From: Coleophoma eucalyptorum
Lineage: Eukaryota > Ascomycota > Leotiomycetes > Helotiales > Dermateaceae
NCBI GenBank assembly: GCA_026120035.1
Contig: JALRME010000012.1
Span: 992,001-1,056,000 of the forward strand
Direction of reading: 5' to 3'
DNA: 64,000 bases
The position numbers were made by a program, and so were the translations under genes. Position 1 is the first letter of the stretch, and each line of letters begins with the position of its first letter. The notes under the pieces are model-generated. The model was not told the origin of the DNA. It worked only from the letters and a program-made list of their open reading frames with translations, and searched no databases. Shown here piece by piece: positions 11,605 through 22,254 of this stretch.

Positions 11605-12326
11605 AAATTCCAGCTCTGTTTCTGAACCCGCTCTGTGTCTGAATCGGACTACGATTCAGATTTCGATTCTGGCTATTGTTCAATCGAGAAAGATGCCGGC
11701 GACATCGCAGAGTATTACGATGAGTAGTTGGAGAAATTTCTCATCGATGGGCCTCCACTGGCCAATCAAAGTAAAAATACAAAGAAGATGATACAAAAAC
11801 AGCCGAAGTGGAATAATTAAGACTTTTATCATACAACAGATTGCTATCCGACTTGTAGTCGGGGAAAATAAGTTGTGTCAATGCCGAAAACTCGACCCCA
11901 TCGACGCACTTAGCCAACGTAGTCCTTCTTGTCCAGACTCTACCTGGTATAGAGGGCCGAGAACTCGAGAATTAAGAAGCAGTCATCGGTTATAATGTAC
12001 TGCAAGGTCTTCAGCATGGCATGCCCTCAGAAGATATCTGGTTGAACGAAAGAAACCGTCTTGTATGTCGTTTTGCAACGTAGGTACTATGCCCGTCCAC
12101 GATGTGCTGTACTAACGATTTAAAGCAGACACCCACATATATCACGCCTAGATATGGCTTAGATACGTCTGGGAAGGAAAAGGTCAGTATCTTCGTTGAG
12201 GACCTGGAAATTCTTCTAAACCGTTACTGAATCCGGCACGAGGAAGCTTTCGCAGACGAACGCTTATGGGTACAGCTTGTTGCCAACTTCATCCTAGCAT
12301 GCGCCACAATTAATTTACTAGTCTAG
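11605..12326 (+). pseudogene. Relic of a DUF3435 tyrosine-recombinase-like gene
   Basis: Three pieces on the plus strand read like a broken DUF3435 protein. An acidic Ser/Asp N-terminal piece (SESDYDSDFDSG, ~11638) is followed after a stop by LEKFLIDGPPL. A middle piece NSRIKKQSSVIMYCKVFS lies near 11962. A C-terminal piece from ~12126 reads TPTYITPRYGLDTSGKEK, then VEDLEILLNRY, a TGA where the family has Trp, and then EEAFADERLWVQL. The pieces lie in two frames with several stops, and the gene ends early, overlapping the 3' end of the next gene. DUF3435 proteins include the captain recombinases of Starship giant transposons. Family match is from memory of conserved blocks; no homology search was possible. 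Confidence 0.5.
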
Positions 12327-13675
12327 CTGACTCCATGAATCAGCAAGAAGGCCTCCCGGAAGAAATGCCTGTATAGCCTCGTATTCTTGGTGACATAGTC
12401 GCAGGTACGAGCTTATAGAAGAGCACTCCACCCTAGCCCTGAGTTCAACCCACCATATACTGCGACCCGCTTTGCGATACCATAGATACAGCAACAGGAG
12501 CGCGACGGGGTCTTTTGCCCGCAGCAGTGATTCGAAAGGGCCGTATATGTTGCGCGTGAAGAGTTCAGTATGGACTATTGTGACCTGGCTATCTGGGAGG
12601 TCCTGCATCCGGGATATCGCGTGTGCAGCATTGAAATACGGATTGCTTTTTGCCGTAGACGAGGCATCAAGATGACACACGATAGCCAAGGCCCTTGGTA
12701 TACCATCGGTGCCCTCCTCTGGCAGAGGTGACTGCATCTGAGTGTAGGTCGATGCTATGATGCAAAATAGACTGCCCGGTCGTAGTGGGTTGATTATGCC
12801 CCATAATGACATTTTACCCTTGCCCATACGCAACCATTCGAAATCGGAGGGGTCAGACGGTTTTAGTGGCCATGATTCTTCCGGTGTACATGCATCAGGA
12901 GACGAAAAGCTGGAAACAGCCAGAGCCGCCGCAGTGCCCCATATTGAATCCTTATCTTTCGTTTCAAGCGGCTCTCTCAATCGTCGGTTGAAGAGAGCTA
13001 CGCTGTGAGACCAGTGATAACACTCTTCTAGACTGCGACGACTGCCTAACGAACTGTTCAGATGGCGGTCATACGCAAGTGCCACCGCTAGAGAGGCGTG
13101 CATCAAGTAAGGGTGCTATAAACTGTATATTAGTAGAACTCGGGCTTTCTCATTGATATTAGACTAGCTTTAATTCTGTCCACTCGGACCAAAAACAACT
13201 CGGCATGACTTACGGTGAAGGCTAGGGTCAAGAGTTGGCGATTGATTTTTATCATATTAGGGTCGTCTGGAGTAATGAGACTTCGTCCTAGATACCGGGT
13301 TATGAAGTCTTGACACTTTGAATTCAACTGATAGGATGACCATGCATCAGACGTCCAGACAGCACTAGTGGGAGGAGGCTGAAGCACGGCTCTTTCTCGG
13401 GCGACCAAGGACTTTGCTGAGTCTTCGGTGACGAGGCGCAGGTCAGGAACATTGGGCATGAAGTTGCAGAGTACTCCAAATGAAGTACATCGCTTGCACT
13501 GTGGTTTACTTTCATCGCACTAGAAACCAAATAAAACACGTTCTGGTCAGTGCCAGTCTATGAAAAGCTGAGAATCCCGTACCTTGAGTTTTCTGAGCTT
13601 ACAATTGCGGCAACCAAATCTTGACCTCCGCATAGTCCGGCGGCCACGGTCTTCCCCTGGGCAAGTCGGAGGCAT
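12318..13675 (-). CDS. Zn2Cys6 fungal-specific transcription factor
   Basis: Exons 13675-13583, 13519-13214 and 13115-12318 (introns of 63 and 98 bp) give 398 residues. The same frame is open to an upstream ATG at 13789 (436 residues), so the start is uncertain. The zinc cluster is split by intron 1: CRNC-X6 before it, C-X6-C-X2-C-X6-C after it. The segment HPYLMHASLAVAL in exon 3 is the usual opening of the fungal-specific regulatory domain. It diverges from the medium-chain reductase at 14114 and may control it or the gene run to its right. Its 3' end meets the DUF3435 relic. Confidence 0.85.
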
Positions 13676-14113
13676 AATTACTTCGTTATCTGGATCTGTG
13701 GGCAACTTGACTGGAAAGGCTCTCCAAGAGTGCCGTGAGAAGTCCAATGTAATGTCTCCTTGTCGGTTCGTCGTCTTAAAGGTATTCATGCGCTAACGCT
13801 CTTTCGGCTATTGGAACGTCACACTAGCTATTCCTCGGGAGCAGACGTCTCTGATTGGCTGACAATTCCAAGCTGTTCTGGAGCCATTCGGATAAAATCA
13901 AGACAACATCATATTAGATGGGCCCGGACTTTATCAAAGAGTAATTGCTTGGAAATCAAATAAGGATTTTACTGTATAAGAAGGAGGCTATCCCTTGATA
14001 TTCTTTGAAGGAAGACTGCTACCTATCCACATCAGAATTGAAAACCGACTCTCTGTTCACACATGATTCTCTAGATCAAAGCAACCTTCACTTACATAAA
14101 AACCAAACTCCAA
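13676..14113. promoter_or_regulatory. Divergent promoter, Zn2Cys6 gene / reductase
   Basis: A 438-bp spacer that includes an inverted CCAAT box in TGATTGGCTG (13852-13861). Part of it becomes coding if the upstream ATG at 13789 is used. Nothing else recognised. Confidence 0.45.
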
Positions 14114-15265
14114 ATGTCTAGCCACCACCTCGCCGCCGTCTGTCCTGGTAAAGGCCAACCCTTCGAGGTCCAAACCCGTCCCACTCCGAAACCAGGCCCG
14201 GGTGAGCTCCTCATTGCCGTTAAATCTGTAGGCCTCAACCCGGCCGACGGCCTTATGCGTAACCTGGGACTTTTCATACCCACCTATCCCACAGTCACTG
14301 GCTTCGACGTCTCAGGTTTAGTACTCGAGGTTGGGGACAACGTTCCCACCGGTACTACCGATAATGATTCTGGCCTCTCCTTCCAACCAGGTGTCACCCG
14401 TGTGGCTGCATACGGGGCCTCTGTCTGGAGGTCCTGCGGCCCAGATTACGGAGTTTTTCAGGAGCGGTGCCTCATCCCCTGGCAGCATGCCGTGCCCCTT
14501 CCGGACGAGAACATGTCTTGGAATCACGCGGCCACCCTACCCGTTGCCACTCAGGTACCTCTTTGCGCTTGGGATGTCATGGGGATCCCCCGGTTGGGAG
14601 GAGCCGCTGCTTCTGCCTCTGCTAGTACCGGTACTGGTGGGGAAACACAGAAGGATAATATCAAGAAAGAAGCCCTCCTAATCTGGGGTGCATCCTCTAG
14701 CGTCGGTACAATGGGCGTGCAGAGCGCCCGACTACTGCGAGAAGACCCGGATTCTAGTATCGCCGCCGTGTATGCCACGGCTGGGCCGGCGAATTTGAAT
14801 TATGTGACCTCACTAGGCGCGGACCGTGTCTTCGATTACAAAGATCCCCAAGTGGTGGATGCAATAATTTCAGCAGCCCGGGAGGACGGGGTGGCGATCC
14901 GGCACTGCTTTCTTGCTACGGGCCAGCTAGCTCTGTGTCAGGCTGTACTTAAGGCTTTCCTTGCGGATGAAGAAATGGGGGCGAAGAAGGCGAAGATCGC
15001 GTCGGCGCCTGTGGTGCCTTCAGATGTAGACGTAATTGACGGAATAGAGACGATCTTCGTGCTGCAATCAGCAGAGGAAAGTGAGAGGTTGGAGCAGTAC
15101 CAGTATTGGATTGGGACATGGCTGAGGGAGAAACTAGCTAAGGGGGTTATCAAGCCGAGTCCGGAGCCGAGGGTGATTGGAAAGGGATTGGCAGCTATTA
15201 ATGCTGGATTGGATATGGTGCTCGAGGGGGTGAGTTGTACGAAGTTGGTAGTTGAGATTGCGTGA
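14114..15265 (+). CDS. Zinc-type medium-chain dehydrogenase/reductase (ToxD-like)
   Basis: Single exon, 383 residues. N-terminal GroES-like fold (PKPGPGELLIAVKSVGLNPAD, near residues 25-45, then GFDVSGLVLEVG) followed by a Rossmann domain with the NADP-binding stretch WGASSSVGTMGVQ (~residue 195). The catalytic zinc ligands of true alcohol dehydrogenases are not evident. The pattern matches fungal ToxD/LovC-like trans-enoyl reductases and quinone reductases, NADPH-dependent reducers of C=C bonds often found in secondary-metabolite clusters. No polyketide synthase is present here, so a detoxifying or catabolic role is equally possible. It diverges from a Zn2Cys6 regulator. Confidence 0.88.
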   Translation: MSSHHLAAVCPGKGQPFEVQTRPTPKPGPGELLIAVKSVGLNPADGLMRNLGLFIPTYPTVTGFDVSGLVLEVGDNVPTGTTDNDSGLSFQPGVTRVAAYGASVWRSCGPDYGVFQERCLIPWQHAVPLPDENMSWNHAATLPVATQVPLCAWDVMGIPRLGGAAASASASTGTGGETQKDNIKKEALLIWGASSSVGTMGVQSARLLREDPDSSIAAVYATAGPANLNYVTSLGADRVFDYKDPQVVDAIISAAREDGVAIRHCFLATGQLALCQAVLKAFLADEEMGAKKAKIASAPVVPSDVDVIDGIETIFVLQSAEESERLEQYQYWIGTWLREKLAKGVIKPSPEPRVIGKGLAAINAGLDMVLEGVSCTKLVVEIA

Positions 15266-15791
15266 GAATTTCTGGGGCGTTCAAATTAGATATCAAGTTG
15301 GAGGTGTATTCAGAAATCAAATCTACAATTCACTCTGGCTAATTTTGAAAGTCAATATATACTTTTCACTCCTAATCTGAGGTTGATAATTTAAGTAAAA
15401 TATTAAATTGTCCTTATTCATCGCTCGGTGCCCAATGAATATATCGCAAGGATAGACTAGCAACATTAAGAAGCTGGATTACGAAATACAGTAAGACTTT
15501 GGTTTCCCCGCACACTCGCTTGGTATGGTAACGGACTTGACCCCCCGCAATCTCACCTTTGGTGGCAAAGCAAAACAGGGCATCGCAGCTGGATTTATAA
15601 TTCAAACTACAGCAGGGAAATGGGCTATATATACCCCAATTAAACCATTAGTTTGTAGTCATCAAGAGCTAGTTCAATTTGCAAATATTAAGTTGTCAGG
15701 TATAAAATTATTAGCGGAAATATCTGTTGTCTTCGTTCTCTATGTAACTCAGCAGCTACACTTCAGCAACGAAAAACGACAAAACTAAATA
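15266..15791. promoter_or_regulatory. Promoter region of the small cupin gene
   Basis: 526 bp of AT-rich DNA with TATATATA at 15626-15633, about 160 bp before the cupin ATG. No gene recognised. Confidence 0.45.
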
Positions 15792-16133
15792 ATGGAACAA
15801 TTCGAATTTCACGACCCAGAGACAATAACTGATAGAAAATGGAAAGAAGTCGAGCTTGGAATCTCCGAGATGATCCTCAATACAGATCCTGCCACGGGGC
15901 GTCGCACGCTCTTACAGAAACAGGTACCTGGTGCAGAAACTGATCATGAATTCGTCCATTCCTATATCGAAGAAGTCATCATTTTGGAAGGGGAATTAAC
16001 GGATACTAATCTGGGGGAGACGTGGACTGCAGGTGCATATGCCTATCGCCTACCTGGGATGGTCCATGGGCCGTTCAGGTCATCGAAGGGGTGCTTAATG
16101 TTTATTACCATTACCCCTGTAGAGTCTGCGTAA
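15792..16133 (+). CDS. Small ChrR-like cupin protein
   Basis: Single exon, 113 residues. A lone cupin barrel resembling the ChrR C-terminal cupin: VHSYIEEVIILEGEL in the middle (His plus Glu-Glu metal-ligand region) and YRLPGMVHGPF toward the end (second metal His). Such one-domain cupins bind a divalent metal and act as dioxygenases, isomerases or sensors; the substrate cannot be read from sequence. It lies in a run of reductases and regulators. No intron or damage seen. Confidence 0.75.
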   Translation: MEQFEFHDPETITDRKWKEVELGISEMILNTDPATGRRTLLQKQVPGAETDHEFVHSYIEEVIILEGELTDTNLGETWTAGAYAYRLPGMVHGPFRSSKGCLMFITITPVESA

Positions 16134-16707
16134 ACGATTTTGATGGGGAGTTCGAGGTTCGTATGCACCATTCACTATTATGAGCGATGCTTGCTAATTA
16201 CAAGCGCTGTTATTTAAGCAGAAATGGATATTGCTTTATCTAGAAATTTCTAAACATTTCCCTCTTTACAATATTTTGGGTTTGGTTGCCTGATGTTGAG
16301 CGGAAGTTTCGGATTTTGACTTCGGGGAGGTATTACTTCATCAATGCTTTACAAATTGGGAGGGAAACAGCAACTATACCCAAGGACACGTCAAGATTGC
16401 AGTAAAAGGAGAACTCGAATTAATCCCTAGTTAAAAAGCGATGCTAGTGTATGCATATATATCAGAAATACTTCTACTGTATCACGTGAAAGTCTGATCA
16501 AAACTATCATGTAGCTTGGGTGTAATATAATAGATGCAATGCTCTCCCTGGAGAGATATAATTAGTATTGCAATTATATAAGTTTCAAAAGGTATCACAT
16601 TTACACTCCACTTAATGACAAAAGAAGATCAAGCTGATTAATACTATAGGATATAATATTTGACACTTTACCTCTAGCTACGGCAAATGCGAATTAAGAA
16701 GACATCG
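16134..16707. other. AT-rich convergent intergenic region
   Basis: 574 bp between convergent genes. Very AT-rich in the second half; no coding or repeat structure recognised. Confidence 0.45.
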
Positions 16708-17736
16708 TTAACGACTAGTGGAAATGAGAAACTGCTCGATCTCTGTTATTTGATAATCAGTATCCTCCTTTCTCCCATATCCACCCGCGGCGAGGTGACC
16801 GTACACGGATTCTATACACCGGAATTCTGCAGACTTGAGGTGTTTCGCCTCCTCCTCACTGTCTACTGGCGAGAAGAACTGGTCTGTTCTTGAGGGCATG
16901 ATAAGACACCTGGCTTTTATCCTTCCTAGTGTCTTCGCTAGCTCGCCATTGTCCTCTGGGTAGCATCGCGTAATGTCGCCGTGTTGCCATGTCCATAATG
17001 GCAGCAGCAAATCATTTGGATCACCGGATCCCGACCAATCCGCCTCCAAATAGTCTTCCAAAGTCTTGAAGCCCAGCTGTTCCCAACAATTTTGTCTAAA
17101 CCATGGTTGAGATAGCGCCCACGCGGAATATACCCTGTCGAATGCCTTCAATCCCCTACTCGCTTGCTCGGTATAAAGCCCATCGTGAAAGTCTACAGAA
17201 TTCACAAGCGTATGTTTTAGACCATCTAAGACACACCAGTTGTGCCAGCTCGTTCTCGCACTCCCAGCTAAAGCCACCATATTCTCGACAAAATCTGGAT
17301 ACAGGGCACTCATGTGGAACGCCTGTTGGGCACCCATACTGAAACCGATGCATGCGAACAACTTCTTGACTCCTAAACTCAGGCACAGAGCATGCTGGAA
17401 ACGCACATTATCTTCATAGGTTGTGCGAGGGAAGTTAGGACCGTGGTAGGGCTCAGGGGTGTTGCTGGGCGAAGAAGACTCGCCACCGCCAAGAAGGCCG
17501 ACGACAATTATGAAGTATTTCGACACCGGCAAGATTGGCTCGGATCCATGCTCATTCGAGTACAGAAATGGCAGGGTGTTTTCGAGAAGGCCGCCATAGC
17601 AGGTTGGTAGTAAAATAGCTGGGTTCGAAACATCGCCCAAAGCCCAGAAGGCAAGCTTGGCTGAGAGCTCAATGCCTGCAGGCTCTGACTGAGGCGAGAG
17701 CGTGATGACACTCTCGAAGAACTTTGTTTCAGGCAT
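16708..17736 (-). CDS. Alpha/beta hydrolase, homoserine-acetyltransferase-like
   Basis: Single exon, 342 residues from the ATG at 17736 (MPETKFFESVITLS); the frame is open a little further upstream. Nucleophile elbow GFSMGAQQAF near residue 136, acid in MPSRTDQFF and histidine in YGHLAAGG near the C-terminus complete a Ser-Asp-His triad. The layout follows the homoserine O-acetyltransferase (MetX-like) branch of alpha/beta hydrolases, but fungal members in accessory clusters are often esterases or acyltransferases of unknown substrate. It diverges from an SDR gene, with which it may be co-regulated. Confidence 0.82.
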   Translation of the reverse strand: MPETKFFESVITLSPQSEPAGIELSAKLAFWALGDVSNPAILLPTCYGGLLENTLPFLYSNEHGSEPILPVSKYFIIVVGLLGGGESSSPSNTPEPYHGPNFPRTTYEDNVRFQHALCLSLGVKKLFACIGFSMGAQQAFHMSALYPDFVENMVALAGSARTSWHNWCVLDGLKHTLVNSVDFHDGLYTEQASRGLKAFDRVYSAWALSQPWFRQNCWEQLGFKTLEDYLEADWSGSGDPNDLLLPLWTWQHGDITRCYPEDNGELAKTLGRIKARCLIMPSRTDQFFSPVDSEEEAKHLKSAEFRCIESVYGHLAAGGYGRKEDTDYQITEIEQFLISTSR

Positions 17737-18419
17737 TTTAAGAATAAGTGGAGTATGGGTTCTAGAGAGTGACTCCTCGTGAGATAAAGTACCTGACCTG
17801 TGCCGCAATAATGTGTAAGCAAAATTGGATGCAAAATCACGTGCATTTCAAATAGTTAGGGAAAGAAGTACAATTTAATGTTGTTCCTTGTCCTTAGTCT
17901 TGTACATTAAATAGATTAAAAGACCATGATATATCAAGTCAATATCTTTCGTAGGTACTTGAAACAGCTTCCTCCACTTAGTAATACACTACTCATGTCA
18001 CTACCTCTAGCTCTTCCGACGTACTTTGACTAGATAAGTTTAACTACTAAACCTCACTGGAATCGCCCCGATCCTTATGCGTTTCCACTGCAAGCCGAAA
18101 GACAATTATACCTCACAGTCATACATATTGTCAAACGAGAGTTAGAGTTTGCATTCATTGGACCAATCGCGGCTCACTTTCCTTCTATGTTCCAAGTTTC
18201 TGTGGCGCAAAGGTCTTGTTTTTAATGAGCACTGTATGGATACCCCCTCGGCTATCCTGCACATTATACAAGGCTGAATGTAGATCCAACATGTGACAAC
18301 GCAGCATACATATTGGAAAGGTTGGCGATTATACTGCATAGTTACCGATCATTACCGAAGACATATTCGTGAATGATATCTCGCTCATCTCCCAAATCCT
18401 CATTCAAATCATCTCCACA
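17737..18419. promoter_or_regulatory. Divergent promoter, hydrolase / SDR
   Basis: A 683-bp spacer between divergent genes; TGGACCAATCG near 18160 contains a CCAAT box. No coding feature recognised. Confidence 0.4.
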
Positions 18420-19376
18420 ATGTCGCAGCGCCTTCTTAACAAAGTTGCGATTGTGACCGGGTCCTCGTCCGGCCTGGGCCGAGCGATCTCCCTCCTCTAT
18501 GCTCGTGAAGGAGCAAAAGTTGTTTGCTCTGATTTGGTTCCTACAGCTCGAGCCATTATTCCGGGAGAAATGGATGCTAACACCCACGATTTAATCCAGA
18601 AGTCTAGTGGGGAAACCATTTTTGTCAAGACTGATGTTGGCAAGGCAAAAGAAATAGAGTCTCTGGTTGGAGCTGCAGTGAAGGAATTCGGAAGATTAGA
18701 TATGTGAGAACAGTATGCCCCGTGAGCGAATTCAGACTGACGAGTTCAGAATGGTGAATAATGCTGGTGTTAGCTTCGAAGCTCGCCACCCTGCGTTATG
18801 CCATCTTACCGATGAGGCCATATGGGACACCACCATGAATATCAACGCCAAGTCGGTATTCTTAGGCTGCAAATATGCCACAGCGCAGATGCTGAAGCAA
18901 GATCCACACGTATCTGGAGATCGGGGATGGATCATCAATATGTCCTCTATCATGGGCATAGTTGCTGGACAAGACAACCGTCAGTTTCACCGTTCTTTCA
19001 CAATTATGCAAAACTGACAAGACCGTAGCATCATACTGCGCCTCTAAAGGGGCTGTCAGTGGTTTGACCAGACAAGTCGCTCTTGATTACGCCAAATATA
19101 GAATTCACGTGAACGCACTTTGCCCTGGATGTTAGTTGCCAAGATCATTAAAAATTAGGCCACAGGCTGACCGATAAACTAGATACCCAAACTGCAATCT
19201 TTGCAGAGACGACATCCCACATGACCCCGCTTGATGACTTGAAGAGGAGACACCCGTTCAATGGGCCTGGAGTTCCAAACGACATCGCAAAAATGGCAGT
19301 GGTTCTTGCAAGTGATTATGCATCTTGGATGACAGGGGTATGTCTGCCTGTGGATGGAGGATATACTGCTAGATAG
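18420..19376 (+). CDS. Short-chain dehydrogenase/reductase
   Basis: Four exons, 18420-18703, 18750-18979, 19029-19130 and 19183-19376, with introns of 46-52 bp, giving 269 residues. The joined frame shows all classical SDR marks: [10 protein letters not shown] (cofactor), NNAGVS after intron 1, INMSSIMG (serine), YCASKGA with the Tyr-Lys pair just after intron 2, CPG after it, and the C-terminal PVDGGYTAR. An NAD(P)-dependent oxidoreductase of the fungal FabG-like class; substrate unknown. The intact frame and clean splice sites suggest an active gene. It is paired head-to-head with the alpha/beta hydrolase. Confidence 0.87.
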
Positions 19377-20181
19377 ACACTTGAGTAGAAATATAGAAGA
19401 CTATTTCGATATCTCGAAGAAGCGGCCAATATTTTACCGAGAGAGCACAAGACAGCAGCATTACTATTAAACCCCTGATGAAAGTATTAAATTGCCATGG
19501 AGCAGCAGTTTCAAGTAGCATGAGCCCGAGCTTACTTTGGCCTAAGGAACGCCGCAATCGTCAAAACTCTAAACCCCGCAAGTCACGCATACCCGTAGTA
19601 GTAGGGTCACCAAGGGTGGAGTTAGCCAAGAGATCTGAGCCTATTGGGCAGGGAACCCGATATAAAGGTCGAGCAGGATAGAAAGTATAGCGAGCGGATA
19701 AACAGCCTCGAGAGCTTTGGTGGGGATGCAGCGGGGGATCAGCGCCACCAAGAATGGTAGGAATAGCGACTTGGAGTGGGGGTGGAATGCGAAAGATTCT
19801 TAGAAGATGTGGGTCCATAGGTCTCATATACTTTGGGTTATGCTTTATCCATCTTGTCTTGAAAGCTTCCAGAGGCCAAATTACTTTTCTCTCGCTTCTG
19901 GAGAGTTTATACCACACGATAAAGTTTCAAGGGGCTCTCAAATAGTTATGCAGCTACTGATTATATAGATAAAGTTTAAGTAAGTGAGGCCAAAGCTGCA
20001 GATTAGATACACATTATCTTCAATTACCTAGTTCGAAATTTGCAACAAAGGTTAACTGTTAAGATTCTAACGAAGGTATAATTATATTTAGAACCAAACT
20101 TGCTGCCTCTATTGTATTTAGTATTTGACTGCACCATTCTATCTAATTTGGATATAAGGCGAGAAGCTCCCTAGAATTCGA
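19377..20181. other. Intergenic region between SDR and UPC2-like regulator
   Basis: About 0.8 kb between two convergent genes. A minus-strand frame of 118 codons (19561-19917) shows no domain and was not called. The last 250 bp are AT-rich. Confidence 0.4.
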
Positions 20182-21580
20182 CTAAAGCGCTTGCTCAAGA
20201 TCTTTAGCTATTATTTCCCGTGGGTACTCGAGCCAATAATCCCACTCGTGTCCAAGATACTCTACAATAAGTCCCAGTATGTACCGTCCCGAATCCCCAA
20301 CCTGCCACATGCTTCTCCCATAATGCAGCAATAGTGCATAATAACCCAGCAACACTAACACCTCGGGCTGCTTCGCTGCCAACAACCTTGTGAACTCAGG
20401 TGGTGCTAGTAACATCCATTTGAAGATCATCTGGTATCGGTTGCCCTGCTCCTCCTCCGCTAATACGGTATCGAATCCGATCTGCAGATATTGAATTGCC
20501 AGCCGACATGCCTCCTTATCATTCTCCCCTAGGCCATCGGCGCGGTCTATCAACTCTCTAAGCCTCTGGCAATGATTCCCTTTCAATGGCCTGGAGTTGA
20601 ATGCTGAGCTCCACGATAGGATCTGCTCGAGCTGCGACTCCATCAACAATGGCCACGCGGTGCAGGCAATGGTGTGGATACCCCTGTGCATCTCTCCGCA
20701 TTGTATATAGTAGCTCATGAAAGCATCTAACCCGCCTGGATCCCGCTTAGCAAGCGTGTCGGCGAGGAGGTGGTGCCCCAGCACTACCGAGAACAGGAGT
20801 ATGGCGACGCAGTTAGACTGGTTCACCTCCGTCCAGGCGGCGTTGAAAAGCGAGACAGCACGTGTTTGCAAAGCGGCCGCCTGGTAGAGGTAGGAGGTTG
20901 AAGACTCAGGATGTAGAAACGCTAGATGGCGGGCGGAGAAGGCAAGCAGCTGATATAGAAGATATGGTGACTGGATGGTTGTGCTAAGGAAGAAGGAGAA
21001 GTTGGTGGCGTAGTCCCCGACGCCATCACCGAGATTGAACATCTCCTTGTTGACGGTCAAGTCGAGGGTCATGTGGATCATGAGTTCCATATGGTTGAGG
21101 TTGATAGCCTCGTCAAAGGCTGGGTCCCGTTGGCTGTTGATACTGGGGTGTTCCGAGTGGATATTAGACAGATTAGCGCCGGCCGGGGGAGGAACACCAG
21201 GTACAAGGACAGTTCCTTGGTTGTAGCTATTACCTGGGCTGATGGACTGCTCACGAGAAGATGTATCTGATGCTGAGAGCTTCGGCAGGCCTTGCGATGC
21301 AAAGCTACAATCCCGCCCGGACATAGTGCATAAGAGGCATGCGGGCCGGCCTTCATCGCACTAAGGGATTGGGAAGAGTTCAGGTTAGTCATGGAAGCAA
21401 ATCCATCATCCGAGGAAACTATTACCTTGATATGCCGTTTCTTGCTATTTGTTTGATCAAAGTCAGCAAAAGACTAGGGGAACAGGTAAGCGCAGGCTGG
21501 GGGCCTTCAAGCCATTCCCGAGCGACTACTCACCATTGGAGACATCCGGCCCACGATTTCTTGTGGCTGCGACGAAGCAT
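20182..21580 (-). CDS. Zn2Cys6 regulator, UPC2-like
   Basis: Exons 21580-21534, 21444-21426 and 21360-20182 (introns 89 and 65 bp) give 414 residues. The first two exons are tiny and carry half of the zinc cluster: basic MLRRSHKKSWAG, then CLQC split across intron 1, the basic KKRHIK, and C-X6-C-X2-C in exon 3. The remainder (HMELMIHMTLDLT, SPYLLYQLLAFSARHLAF) matches the regulatory domain of sterol-uptake-control (UPC2-like) fungal factors. It diverges from an RTA1-family gene; a 12-bp palindrome-containing repeat in the shared spacer may be its operator. Micro-exons make this gene easy to miss by automatic calling. Confidence 0.85.
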
Positions 21581-21902
21581 ATCGGAGGATTCGCGCGGGA
21601 AAAGGCAATGCTTTGGATAGTTTGCCTATGGAAATAGCTACAGAGGCGTACTCTAGTTTAGTCGGTAAAGACGTGCTAGCTGGCCCCTCCTTGAATGTGT
21701 CAATGTCGGATATATGACGGAGAGAGATTGCCAGCACTGCAAAGGTTCCATGCGCCAGCTCTATTTCTCTCCAAAACTTCAGGTGCTTACACCAAGGGTT
21801 GCACAAATCAACTACAGCAGTTCCCAGGTATTCAGGGATAACAGCAGCAGAAAGAGGCGCGGCCGCATTAGTGCACCGGGGAGTTAGTATCCTGCTTAGC
21901 TA

Positions 21903-21912
21903 ACACGCGTGT
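21903..21912. promoter_or_regulatory. Palindrome ACACGCGTGT, copy 1
   Basis: Perfect 10-bp palindrome inside a divergent promoter, repeated at 21982-21991 with the same two upstream bases. Candidate dimer-binding operator; the binding factor is unknown. Confidence 0.45.
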
Positions 21913-21981
21913 ACTAAGCCCGTTGCAGCGTAGCCACTAGAGCCTTGGTCCTCCCCCAAAATCATTATGGTTATGACGATA

Positions 21982-21991
21982 ACACGCGTGT
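21982..21991. promoter_or_regulatory. Palindrome ACACGCGTGT, copy 2
   Basis: Second exact copy of the palindrome, about 265 bp before the RTA1-like start codon and about 400 bp from the regulator's start. Confidence 0.45.
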
Positions 21992-22254
21992 CCGCAGCAT
22001 GATTAGGATATTTAATTGTTGCCTGTGAATTCGTTAGACACTAGGTGCCAGGAGAGTAGGATTAGATTGTAGCATTAATAGAGTGTTGATCCCCTCCGCG
22101 ATATATCATTCAAATTCCGTTTTATGTCTACTCTCTGCTTTTTCACCCACTCCAAGCTTAAAGACAGTCCATATCTCTACTACACTACCTCGCTTAACGT
22201 CTGAGTTTCTGAACACTACCAGTTACACTGTGCTACGGCTCCTTCCATCCAAGC

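Larger units (their letters stand above)
21581..22254. promoter_or_regulatory. Divergent promoter, UPC2-like regulator / RTA1 gene
   Basis: 674 bp holding two copies of TAACACGCGTGT (21901-21912 and 21980-21991), each containing the perfect palindrome ACACGCGTGT. The spacing start-to-start is 79 bp. Confidence 0.55.

Noticed and set aside
11304..11642. Plus-strand frame of 112 codons left of the DUF3435 relic
   Set aside because: No match to the N-terminal part of the family in this frame; the protein-like segments lie in another frame.
19561..19917. Minus-strand open frame of 118 codons
   Set aside because: Pro/Arg-rich with no recognisable motif or splice context; probably chance.
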